A stretch of DNA of 9,195 bases from Faecalicatena contorta (GCF_039521745.1 NZ_BAAACT010000150.1); one strand, 5' to 3'; shown: positions 1 to 6,446, counted from the stretch's first letter. Program-made: numbers and translations. Notes: a model not told the origin generated them from the sequence alone.

Positions 1-64
1 GTTTAACATTTGGACTTACCTATGTCCTGAAACTTTTTACTTACCTATGTCCTGAAACTGGACA
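1..64 (-). mobile_element. Terminus of an insertion sequence (left copy), extending outwards
   Basis: These 64 bases are the exact reverse complement of the last 64 bases of the window, and identity stops abruptly at position 64. Read on the minus strand, the element begins with TGTCCAG directly inside the dehydrogenase gene and runs off the window edge. A TG-starting end carrying two copies of a short repeat resembles the multi-repeat ends of IS21-type elements, but no transposase is visible, so the family is a guess. The junction falls at the third base of codon 344 of the dehydrogenase. That the element extends outwards, not inwards, is inferred because the repeat breaks coding sequence at both ends of the window. 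Confidence 0.75.
14..59 (-). repeat. Two direct 21-bp repeats inside the left IS end
   Basis: Two identical 21-bp units (14-34 and 39-59) are separated by TTTT, giving a 25-bp period. On the minus strand each contains the core TTTCAGGACATAGGTAAG. Repeated units of this kind at IS ends are commonly transposase binding sites; that role is inferred here. Confidence 0.85.
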
Positions 65-1095
65 GCGGCTTTTTTCATGAATTTGAAGCAGTCTTCATAG
101 TCGCGGGTTGTGTAGTATCTGCCTCCTGCCGGCATGGAATCTTCGTAATGTCTTATGGCTGTCTTTGACTTGCCCAGGACGTATTCCAGTTCACAGATGC
201 TGCCGCTGCTTTTTGTGAAACGTTTTGCAGTGCTTCGGCCCAGTGGGGATGCGGTGCATTGGAATACGGCGTCTGCAAGGCTTCCGCCGAAGTACTTCTG
301 GATCTTTTCCAGTACGGCTGATATGCCGTTTTTGTTACGGTAATCGATGCTTTCCCTGGCACCGAATTCTATGGCCAGTTTGAGAGCCTGTTCGTCTCCG
401 TCTATTGCTATGATGTTGTATATGCCCATACAATTCAGTATGGCGATGGCTGTCAGGCCTTCCAGCCCGCATCCCAGCACAATCACACGTTTGGAAGAGT
501 CCAGATGTCCGAGCTTGACAGTCCTCTGTACCGCACTGTTTACCGCAATGACCGTCTCTGTAAGCAGACGGGACTCCAAATCCAGATCGTTCACCTGGTA
601 TATCTGGTTGTCGGCCCTGAGCACTACATAGTTGGAATACCATCCGTGAAAGCCGCTCCCTGCACTGCCGCGGTTTGCACCGAAAGCGGAGGCCGCTGTG
701 CCGGCCTTTTTTACGGCAACGACTCTGTCACCGACCTTCAGGGCTGTCCCTGCCGCATCCTGCAGAGAAGGGCTGCCCAGTTTCACTATACGGCCGGTTC
801 CCTGCTGTCCCAGAAGGGACGCCTGGCCCACTCTTTTTTCTTTCATGAATTCTATCGTATCGGAAGGTGACACACAACAGCCTTCCACTTCCACGAGAAT
901 CTCCTTTGCGCCGATCTCCGGCAGCTTATATTCTTTCAGTTCATAACTTTCAGGAGACACCAGCACAGCACTCTTCCCCGTTTCATTGCCCGTAAACACC
1001 GGCATTCTCTCCAGGGTAAATGCTGTCCTGTTCTCTTTATGTGTCCCGACTTCAGAGAGAACCTGTTTTACTATATCATCAATCTTTAAATCCAT
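37..1095 (-). CDS. Zinc-independent medium-chain dehydrogenase, 3'-truncated by the IS, with an encapsulation-peptide-like N-terminus
   Basis: This is a medium-chain dehydrogenase/reductase. The GroES-like domain covers about residues 41-165 (GDRV at 122-125). The Rossmann domain has GCGLEG at 208-213, and Asp232 at the end of the second strand suggests NAD rather than NADP. The usual catalytic-zinc positions are lost: the GHE motif reads GQQ (96-98), the CxxD region reads CCVSPSDT (73-80, closer to quinone reductases), and the four-Cys structural zinc loop is absent. Residues 1-18 form an amphipathic helix (I5, I8, V9, V12, L13, V16) followed by a polar linker to about residue 40. This pattern matches the encapsulation peptides of microcompartment enzymes such as EutC and PduD. 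Only residues 1-344 are native; the final VQFQDIGK and the stop are encoded by the IS end, and some tens of residues are probably missing. The start is ATG at 1095 with AAGGAG upstream overlapping the YhcH-family stop, so it is the last gene of the operon. The substrate is unknown; an aldehyde or alcohol from sugar-acid breakdown is inferred. Confidence 0.85.
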   Translation of the reverse strand: MDLKIDDIVKQVLSEVGTHKENRTAFTLERMPVFTGNETGKSAVLVSPESYELKEYKLPEIGAKEILVEVEGCCVSPSDTIEFMKEKRVGQASLLGQQGTGRIVKLGSPSLQDAAGTALKVGDRVVAVKKAGTAASAFGANRGSAGSGFHGWYSNYVVLRADNQIYQVNDLDLESRLLTETVIAVNSAVQRTVKLGHLDSSKRVIVLGCGLEGLTAIAILNCMGIYNIIAIDGDEQALKLAIEFGARESIDYRNKNGISAVLEKIQKYFGGSLADAVFQCTASPLGRSTAKRFTKSSGSICELEYVLGKSKTAIRHYEDSMPAGGRYYTTRDYEDCFKFMKKAAVQFQDIGK

Positions 1096-1108
1096 CTTCG
1101 TATCTCCT

Positions 1109-1615
1109 TTACCAGGATATTCGCCTGTGCTGCATTCCGGTTCTGCCTGTATTCACTCCGTGCAGCAGCTTGTCAATCTTGATCTTCACAACGACCTTCC
1201 GGTAGGAGGAAGGTATACGTTCATGACAACAGGGTTTATGTCCGTCCGTGGGATAAACCAGGTAAAACATTCCCGGCTTGATCTGTATTCTGCCGCCCTG
1301 ACCGGTTAACCATTCTATATCTGTGTCGGGATCATATGGCGTCTTCACCGTCAGATCCGCCTTGTCCGCGTATTCCCACATTTCCGAGCCTTCCAGAAGA
1401 ATCTGCACATCCAGATACTTGTCATGGGTTTCAAAATCCGCTTCCTCAAAGCTCCGGGTCTGTCCCTCCTGAACGAATGCGAACCCCTTTCCAACAGGGT
1501 ATCTGCCAGCCGGCAGGCGTTCTTTCTCCACACGTTCCACGAAACGCACTGCATCCCACAGTTCGGGCACACACCGCTGATAATAGCGGAAATGTTCCAG
1601 CTTATCCATTATCAT
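1109..1615 (-). CDS. YhcH/YjgK/YiaL (EbgC-like) family protein
   Basis: The 168-residue product belongs to the cupin-like YhcH/YjgK/YiaL family, which includes E. coli YiaL and EbgC. Such proteins are found in sialic acid, ketogulonate and other sugar-acid operons and are thought to bind a sugar or assist an epimerisation. Diagnostic stretches are ETHDKYLDVQILLEG (62-76), with a conserved Glu and His, YPTDGHKPC (121-129), and the strand KVVVKIK (140-146). The start is ATG at 1615, preceded by GGAGAGG nine bases upstream; an in-frame TTG at 1633 overlaps that ribosome binding site and is unlikely to be used. The last 18 or so residues (from about 151) extend beyond the usual end of the family. 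It lies 40 bases after the aldolase gene, and its stop codon overlaps the next ribosome binding site, so it is co-transcribed. The precise reaction is unknown. Confidence 0.85.
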   Translation of the reverse strand: MIMDKLEHFRYYQRCVPELWDAVRFVERVEKERLPAGRYPVGKGFAFVQEGQTRSFEEADFETHDKYLDVQILLEGSEMWEYADKADLTVKTPYDPDTDIEWLTGQGGRIQIKPGMFYLVYPTDGHKPCCHERIPSSYRKVVVKIKIDKLLHGVNTGRTGMQHRRISW

Positions 1616-1655
1616 ATTATGATACCTCTCCAATCTGTCAAATCTGCGTCTGCAT

Positions 1656-2552
1656 CTACAGCAGTTTCAGTTCTCTCATCTTATTATATACATTAGCCTT
1701 AGCTTCTGCATCCAGAGAAAGAGCCGGCAGCCTTTCGTGGCCGTCCTGGTTCAGCACGCGGTAGTACATAGCCTGTTTACATGCCAGAAAGAGCGGCGTA
1801 CTGTAACCATAGATGTCCATGGCATTCACCATCTTTTTAAACCAGAGCGCTGCCTCATTATAGTCACCCCTCTTTGCGGACTGGTACGTATTGACCGTAA
1901 ACTCAGGAGCAAAGTTTGCAGTTGCATTGATAAATCCGTCCACACCACAGACCAGAAGCCCCATAGCCTGGTTCTCATAGGCCGAGAACACAGAAAAATC
2001 AGGATTCACTTCCTTCACCTTCTGCATAGAAAGAACATGGTTAAAATCATTGATCGTATCTTTGATTCCCACAATATTCGGGTTATCCTTCACGAGCTTG
2101 CTCACCACATCCGCATTGAAGCAGTAACCTGTCAGATCCGGGAAATTGTATATTATAATAGGAAGAGACGTATGGGAAGCCACATAACCAAAATATGCCT
2201 CCACCATCTCTGAGCTGTATACACTGAAATACGGATTAATCAGGAGTACGCCGTCAGCGCCGGCAGCCTCCACATATTTTAGCAGCTCCATTGTATTCTC
2301 AAGGCAGGTATCGCCAACACCTACAATCACATTCACCCGCCCATTGACGTGATCTATCATTTCTTTAATAAAGTTCTTTTTTTCTTCTACAGTCATAATG
2401 CTGAACTCTCCGGATGTCCCCAGATATGCCAGGCCGTCCACACCCTTTGAGATCAGGAAATCCGCCTGTCTCTTGCTTGCCTCAATGTCTATCTTACACT
2501 TTTCATCAAATATCGTGATGACCGGCGGATTCACGCCACACAGTTTCTTCAT
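1656..2552 (-). CDS. DHDPS/NanA-family aldolase, probable 2-keto-3-deoxy-L-rhamnonate (sugar acid) aldolase
   Basis: This is a complete 298-residue class I aldolase of the dihydrodipicolinate synthase/N-acetylneuraminate lyase superfamily, a TIM barrel. The Schiff-base lysine is K164 in IVGIKDT. The catalytic tyrosine is Y135 in IIIYNFP, and the pyruvate-carboxylate loop is GTSGE (45-49). Family members in sugar-acid clusters cleave 2-keto-3-deoxy acids to pyruvate and an aldehyde. Next to rhmD the expected substrate is 2-keto-3-deoxy-L-rhamnonate, giving pyruvate and L-lactaldehyde; this assignment is from context, as the family alone does not fix the substrate. Lysine synthesis (DapA) is less likely in this neighbourhood. 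The start ATG at 2552 has AGGAGGA eight bases upstream, embedded in the last codons of the IclR gene only 4 bases away, implying translational coupling. Confidence 0.85.
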   Translation of the reverse strand: MKKLCGVNPPVITIFDEKCKIDIEASKRQADFLISKGVDGLAYLGTSGEFSIMTVEEKKNFIKEMIDHVNGRVNVIVGVGDTCLENTMELLKYVEAAGADGVLLINPYFSVYSSEMVEAYFGYVASHTSLPIIIYNFPDLTGYCFNADVVSKLVKDNPNIVGIKDTINDFNHVLSMQKVKEVNPDFSVFSAYENQAMGLLVCGVDGFINATANFAPEFTVNTYQSAKRGDYNEAALWFKKMVNAMDIYGYSTPLFLACKQAMYYRVLNQDGHERLPALSLDAEAKANVYNKMRELKLL

Positions 2553-2556
2553 TATA

Positions 2557-3312
2557 CTATTCCTCCTTCTGATACCCCAGCTCTCTGGATAAACTCTTTC
2601 CGGCCTTCAGCATCTCTGCTATGATTAGTTCCTTCTTGTCCATCATGCGCTCTTTCGGGCCCGATACACTGAGTGCAGCAATCATCCTATGGTAACCGTC
2701 ATAGACCGGAACTGCCAGGCACCATAATCCTTCTTCGATCTCCTGGTCATCCGTCGCATAGCCCTGGAGACGAAATTCCTGCAGCTGCTTTCTCAATTCT
2801 TCCACACCCTTCACCGTGTTTTCCGTAAATGCGGTAAATTCCAGCCCGTTCATAATATCCCGGCTTTCCTCCGGCGGAAGAAAGGATAGAAATGCTTTTC
2901 CCAGACCGGTACAGTAAACCGGCTTTCTGGATCCGATTTGTGCATTTGTATTAATCGTCCGCTCGCAGTTTTCCTTCGCAATATACACAATCTCTCCCTG
3001 AGAGAGAACCCCCAGGAAACACGTCTCACCCAGCGTCTGCATGAGATGCTTTAAATAAGGTGTAGCCATCCTCCCGATATCGAACCTGGATGCTGCTACC
3101 GCCCCAAGGCTTACCAGCTTGCCCCCCAGTGAATACCGCTTCTGCTCATCTACCGCCAGGTAACCGTTTTCCGCCATTGTCTGTAAAAGAGCTATCGTAC
3201 TGCTTGGAGCATAATTCAGACGAGTGCTGATATCCTTGTTTGTCAGCCCATCGGAGCTACCCTCTAAAAGGTCGAAAATTTTCAAAACTCTTTCTGCCGA
3301 TTTAACCGCCAT
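2557..3312 (-). CDS. IclR-family transcriptional regulator
   Basis: The 251-residue protein has an N-terminal winged helix-turn-helix (about 1-62, with NKDISTRLNYAPSSTIALLQ as the HTH) and a C-terminal IclR effector-binding domain (about 75-250). Its typical stretches are GLGKAFLSFLPPEE (136-149), QEIEEGLWCLAVPVYD (190-205) and AALSVSGP (212-219). IclR proteins commonly regulate adjacent catabolic genes in response to a small carboxylate or sugar acid, so it probably controls this locus and itself. ATG at 3312 is chosen because MAVKSAERVL matches the usual family start and AGGTG lies six bases upstream; GTG at 3321 is possible but would sit only 3 bases from AGGAG. It begins a transcription unit with the aldolase, YhcH-family and dehydrogenase genes and has its own promoter at 3372-3400. 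Whether it represses or activates cannot be told. Confidence 0.9.
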   Translation of the reverse strand: MAVKSAERVLKIFDLLEGSSDGLTNKDISTRLNYAPSSTIALLQTMAENGYLAVDEQKRYSLGGKLVSLGAVAASRFDIGRMATPYLKHLMQTLGETCFLGVLSQGEIVYIAKENCERTINTNAQIGSRKPVYCTGLGKAFLSFLPPEESRDIMNGLEFTAFTENTVKGVEELRKQLQEFRLQGYATDDQEIEEGLWCLAVPVYDGYHRMIAALSVSGPKERMMDKKELIIAEMLKAGKSLSRELGYQKEE

Positions 3313-3371
3313 ATAAAACACCTGCTCCTTTCATTTTCAAAGGGCGACTTCCCCATTTTCGATATAAAATT

Positions 3372-3400
3372 ACATTACCACGCCCAACTTTTCTTGTCAA
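3372..3400 (-). promoter_or_regulatory. Sigma-A-type promoter for the IclR-aldolase operon
   Basis: On the minus strand TTGACA (3400-3395) is followed after exactly 17 bases by TAATGT (3377-3372), with TG one base before it (an extended -10). Transcription would start around 3365, some 50 bases before the IclR ATG. The -35 is perfect and the -10 is weak, a pattern that often goes with activation. Confidence 0.6.
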
Positions 3401-3404
3401 CTTT

Positions 3405-3426
3405 GAAGAGCTCTGTATGGCTCTTC
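3405..3426. promoter_or_regulatory. Candidate operator: 7-bp inverted repeat next to the IclR promoter
   Basis: GAAGAGC (3405-3411) and GCTCTTC (3420-3426) are perfect inverted arms around an 8-base spacer, ending 5 bases upstream of the -35 box. A further CTCTTC occurs at 3437-3442, so half-sites begin at 3405, 3421 and 3437, exactly 16 bases apart. A partly matching arm (AAGAGA, 3451-3456) pairs with TCTCTT (3436-3441). The position suits a site for the adjacent IclR regulator, which is inference. Confidence 0.45.
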
Positions 3427-3484
3427 TATACCGCCTCTCTTCCTATTTAAAAGAGAATGCCTAAAATGAAGATAATGTGCACAA

Positions 3485-3504
3485 GCCCCTCAATTCTGAG
3501 GGGC
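3485..3504 (-). terminator. Short perfect hairpin after the GntP gene, possible terminator
   Basis: GCCCCTCA and TGAGGGGC form an 8-bp perfect stem with a 4-base loop, about 90 bases downstream of the permease stop codon. In the direction of transcription it is followed by TTGTGCAC and not by a clean U-run, so termination is probably weak or partial. It could instead be an RNA-stability or processing structure between the two halves of the locus. Confidence 0.4.
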
Positions 3505-3511
3505 CTGTACA

Positions 3512-3567
3512 TTACGGCATACCGCCGCATCCATGTCCGCAGCGGCCGGCATAGCGCCCCGCCGTAA
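3512..3567 (-). repeat. Interrupted GC-rich inverted repeat in the permease 3' region
   Basis: Outer arms TTACGGC (3512-3518) and GCCGTAA (3561-3567) are perfect complements. Next to them ATACCGCCGC and its near-complement GCGGCCGGCAT continue the stem after an 8-base one-sided bulge. The structure lies between the permease stop and the smaller hairpin at 3485-3504, so the permease transcript would end in two successive hairpins. Together with the promoter and operator-like repeats this accounts for most of the gap 3313-3595; no gene is seen there. Confidence 0.5.
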
Positions 3568-3595
3568 ACTTATGTCATACCTGATGCATTTTGCA

Positions 3596-4978
3596 CTAGA
3601 TGAACAGGCATGATATCAAACCTACAATAATAATCAGAATAATACCTACAACCGAAGCAATTGCCTGCCCCAAAGTATATGTTTTCAATCCGCCGGTAAA
3701 ATTAAATCCGGTCATATTTGATACAATCCAAAAGCCTGAGTCATTAACCGTTGCGCCAAACAGTGCGCCGTCCAGGCACGCCAGAGCGATAAATACCGGG
3801 TGAATAGCTACGGTTGTTGCAACGCTCTGCATAATCGCAAAGGTGGTCAGTGAAGCCACTGTACCGGATCCGGTGATCTGTCTGAACAGCAGTCCCAGAA
3901 TCCAGCCGATCAGCAGGATCAGCACGATATTGTTGGAGATATTGGATACCATATTTTTAATTGCTTCACTCACGCCTGATGCAGTGATTACAGAGGAGAA
4001 GGAACCGCCGGCTCCGGTAATCAGGAAAACAAGTCCGGCAGATTTCAGGGCTGTAGTCGCTACTTTTTCTGTCTTTGCCAGTCCCAGGTACTTAATAGAG
4101 ATAACCATACCAGCCAGAGTTCCCAAAAGCATAGATGTTGTCTTCTGTCCAAGGAAATCAATCCATGTCGGAACAGAATCCATCATAGCGCCTGCTACTG
4201 TATTCAAAAGAATGAAGATAATCGGAAGCAGGATCGGAAGCAGTGAAACGAAGAATCCCGGCATTTTTTCCGGAAGCTCCAGCTCATTGATGTCCAAGCC
4301 GTTTCCATTCTCATCTTTTTCCGCATTCCAAAGACCTTTCTTCATTAAGAACCCATGAATCGTAATGGAAATCAGTACCATAGGAATACCGAACAGCAGT
4401 CCTGCTGCAATCATAATACCAAGGTCAAATCCAAAGTACTCCGGAGCAACCAGCGGGTTTGGCGTCGGAGGAACCAGGGTATGCGCAACACCGGCGCCGA
4501 TAGAGATCGCTCCTACGATATAACCGATTCCCTTATTCAGCTTCTTCATCAAAGCTACACCGATGGGGATCAAAATTACAAACGTTACATCAAAAAATAC
4601 AGGGATGGAAAGTACGAATCCGGCAAATCCTACCGCGTACATTGCCCATTTGTTTGGAAATACAGATACCAGTTTATCAGCGATTACACTTGCACCGCCG
4701 GTATCACTTACGAACTGGCCGAGGATGATACCAAGGCCGATCGGGAATCCGATACTTCCCAGCATGCTGCCGAAACCATTGTTAATCACGTTAACCAGGC
4801 CGGTGGTTACCGTCCCGTCCGCGGCTGTGATATCCACCAGCGGTACTTTTGTCAGAACACCAAGGAGCAGAGATCCAAGAATCAGGGCGATCGCCGGATT
4901 CATCTTGGCCTTGATAATAAACAATACAACAACTGCGATTGCGATTATTAAACTTATAATTAAAAATGCTGTTGACAT
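3596..4978 (-). CDS. GntP-family sugar-acid (gluconate-type) permease
   Basis: The 460-residue, highly hydrophobic inner-membrane protein belongs to the GntP (gluconate:H+ symporter) family and has the usual length and about a dozen membrane segments. Family hallmarks are FPIGLGIILGQ (78-88), SIPVFFDVTFVILIP (124-138) and the HTLVPPTPNPL stretch (166-176), where the more common PPTPGP has Asn. A charged cytoplasmic loop (about 212-238) splits the two halves. GntP members import gluconate, related aldonates or other small hydroxy acids. Immediately downstream of rhmD the likely cargo is L-rhamnonate or a similar six-carbon deoxy aldonate; this is inferred from context. The ATG at 4978 follows GGAGGG closely, and the gap to rhmD is only 26 bases, so the two share a transcript. 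Confidence 0.9.
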   Translation of the reverse strand: MSTAFLIISLIIAIAVVVLFIIKAKMNPAIALILGSLLLGVLTKVPLVDITAADGTVTTGLVNVINNGFGSMLGSIGFPIGLGIILGQFVSDTGGASVIADKLVSVFPNKWAMYAVGFAGFVLSIPVFFDVTFVILIPIGVALMKKLNKGIGYIVGAISIGAGVAHTLVPPTPNPLVAPEYFGFDLGIMIAAGLLFGIPMVLISITIHGFLMKKGLWNAEKDENGNGLDINELELPEKMPGFFVSLLPILLPIIFILLNTVAGAMMDSVPTWIDFLGQKTTSMLLGTLAGMVISIKYLGLAKTEKVATTALKSAGLVFLITGAGGSFSSVITASGVSEAIKNMVSNISNNIVLILLIGWILGLLFRQITGSGTVASLTTFAIMQSVATTVAIHPVFIALACLDGALFGATVNDSGFWIVSNMTGFNFTGGLKTYTLGQAIASVVGIILIIIVGLISCLFI

Positions 4979-5004
4979 TTTACCCTCCTACATAAAGGCT
5001 GCTT

Positions 5005-6198
5005 TTACAGTCTTGTTCCCTTTTTTACTTCAATGAGTGTCTTATCCTTATTCAGTTCCACACCAAATCCCGGCTTATCGCTGACTTTCAGTTTACCGTT
5101 AACCGGCATTGGCTCATCCTTCAGCAGCGGATAATACTGCGGAACCACCTTATCAGCCTGCGGCGCCATCATCAGGCACTCCGTGATCGGTGAATTTGTT
5201 TTCGTTGTTACATAATGATAACTATATGTACCGCTTCCATGAGGAATTACCAGTTTTCCGTGCGCTTCTGCCATGTTACCGATCTTAATCAGTTCTGTCA
5301 TACCGCCGCACCAGCCGACATCAGGCTGAATAACATCCAAGTCACAGTCCTCGATCAACATGCGGAAACCGAACTTAGAAGCTTCATGCTCACCGCCGGT
5401 TACCATGATCTGATTACCCGCTGCTTTTTTAAGGTCGCGGTATGACCAGTAATCATCCGGGTTGAAACACTCTTCGATCCAGTTAAACTTCAAGTCTGCA
5501 GAAGCCTGCATCAGGCGTTTCGCATAGTAAAGGTCAAGCGCCATCCAGCAGTCCCACATCAGCAGGAAATCATCCCCGCACTTTTCACGCATATCAGCCG
5601 CCAGTTCAATGCTCTTCCTCAGGCCTTCCATTCCATCTGCCTGTCCGTAAACAAGCGGAATCTTTCCACCCACAAATCCCATATCCTTTGCAAGGTCAGG
5701 TCTCGGCCCTGTGGCGTAGAATGTCAGTTCCTCGCGAACCTTTCCTCCCAGCATCGCATATACCGGTTCTTCTCTTAACTTGCCGAGCAGATCCCAGAGC
5801 GCCAGGTCGACTGCAGATATCGCATTCATTACCACGCCTTTACGTCCATAGTAAAGAGAGGCACGATACATCTGATCCCAGATGATCTCTATCTCATTGG
5901 CATCCTTGCCCACGACAAAGCGGTCAAGATGATTCATAACCAGCCATGCCGCCGGATATCCGCCCGTTGTAATACCGAATCCAGTTACGCCGTTATCCGC
6001 CTCAACTTCCACTACAAGAGTCTTCAGCGCATTAATTCCAAAGCTGGATCTGGTTGCCTTATACTCCGGATAGATGCTCATAGGAGTTGCAATCTGCTTA
6101 ACAATCCAATGATCTTCACTCTGATCATGATAATCAGCGCCACCTCCTTCGACTACATAAGCACGGATTGCTGCAATCTTTCTTCCCATTAATGCCAT
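5005..6198 (-). CDS. rhmD: L-rhamnonate dehydratase (enolase superfamily, mandelate racemase subgroup)
   Basis: The 397-residue enzyme is recognisable from end to end as RhmD, which dehydrates L-rhamnonate to 2-keto-3-deoxy-L-rhamnonate and also accepts related acids such as L-lyxonate and L-mannonate. Residues expected for Mg2+ binding are D216 (MWDCW), E242 (WIEEC) and E270 (TGGEH). The acid-base pair is H320 (IPHGS) and D293 (QPDVGWCGG). Substrate-contact residues H24 (DYHDQ) and R50 (TRSSFGIN) match H33 and R59 of the E. coli enzyme. The capping domain (about 1-130) and the barrel are both complete. The ATG at 6198 has AGGAAGG eight bases upstream; ATG four codons later is too far from it. 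It is the first gene of the minus-strand transcript, ahead of the GntP permease. No rhamnose dehydrogenase or lactonase lies nearby, so the acid itself may be the nutrient. Confidence 0.93.
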   Translation of the reverse strand: MALMGRKIAAIRAYVVEGGGADYHDQSEDHWIVKQIATPMSIYPEYKATRSSFGINALKTLVVEVEADNGVTGFGITTGGYPAAWLVMNHLDRFVVGKDANEIEIIWDQMYRASLYYGRKGVVMNAISAVDLALWDLLGKLREEPVYAMLGGKVREELTFYATGPRPDLAKDMGFVGGKIPLVYGQADGMEGLRKSIELAADMREKCGDDFLLMWDCWMALDLYYAKRLMQASADLKFNWIEECFNPDDYWSYRDLKKAAGNQIMVTGGEHEASKFGFRMLIEDCDLDVIQPDVGWCGGMTELIKIGNMAEAHGKLVIPHGSGTYSYHYVTTKTNSPITECLMMAPQADKVVPQYYPLLKDEPMPVNGKLKVSDKPGFGVELNKDKTLIEVKKGTRL

Positions 6199-6258
6199 AA
6201 TAAGTACCTTCCTTTCTTTTCTTTAAAATGACACATTCAAAGTTTACTCCGTTTCACC

Positions 6259-6276
6259 GATTCATGTATGTGAATC
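6259..6276. promoter_or_regulatory. Candidate operator palindrome downstream of the rhmD promoter
   Basis: GATTCATGTATGTGAATC is a perfect 6-bp inverted repeat around a 6-base spacer. It lies about 13-30 bases downstream of the predicted rhmD transcription start, where a repressor would block elongation or open-complex formation. Another GATTCA half-site overlaps the upstream edge of the rhmD -35 at 6325-6330. The IclR regulator of this locus is the obvious candidate binder; this is inferred. Confidence 0.5.
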
Positions 6277-6295
6277 AGATTCTCATTTCATAAAC

Positions 6296-6324
6296 AGTTT
6301 ATCATTTCTTTATAATTAAGTCAA
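6296..6324 (-). promoter_or_regulatory. Sigma-A-type promoter for rhmD-gntP
   Basis: On the minus strand TTGACT (6324-6319) is separated by 17 bases from TAAACT (6301-6296), predicting a start near 6289 and a leader of about 90 bases to the rhmD ATG. Spacing is ideal and both boxes fit well. It is divergent from the AEC transporter promoter. Confidence 0.65.
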
Positions 6325-6417
6325 GATTCAACGATTTTTTCCACACTATAGTCAAAAACCGCAGTTCGTTTTTGTGCAAGATGTACAATCATTATGTATC
6401 CGTCCACTTTTGCAGGA

Positions 6418-6446
6418 TTGATTTTTTAAGGATTATAAAGTATACT
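6418..6446 (+). promoter_or_regulatory. Sigma-A-type promoter for the AEC transporter gene
   Basis: TTGATT (6418-6423) and TATACT (6441-6446) are separated by 17 bases; the -10 matches consensus at five of six positions. Transcription would start near 6453, leaving a leader of about 105 bases. It faces away from the rhmD promoter, with about 94 bases between the two -35 boxes. The whole gap 6199-6557 holds only these promoters and two palindromes; no gene is seen. Confidence 0.6.

Noticed and set aside
1616..1633. TTG start adding six residues to the YhcH-family protein
   Set aside because: The TTG overlaps the GGAGAGG ribosome binding site that serves the ATG at 1615, and the family starts at MIxDxL.
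1656..2552. dapA (lysine biosynthesis) for the aldolase
   Set aside because: The motifs are shared across the superfamily, and the location between an IclR regulator and sugar-acid genes favours a catabolic keto-deoxy acid aldolase.
3313..3321. GTG start adding three residues to the IclR regulator
   Set aside because: It would lie only three bases from the AGGAG motif; ATG at 3312 matches the family start and has AGGTG at good spacing.
4355..5036. Long plus-strand open frames opposite the GntP gene
   Set aside because: They mirror the membrane protein's codon bias, lack ribosome binding sites and resemble no family; the minus-strand permease is unmistakable.
37..6198. A microcompartment operon in the window
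   Set aside because: No shell protein gene is present; only the dehydrogenase N-terminus points that way, so it is reported as a finding and not as a feature.
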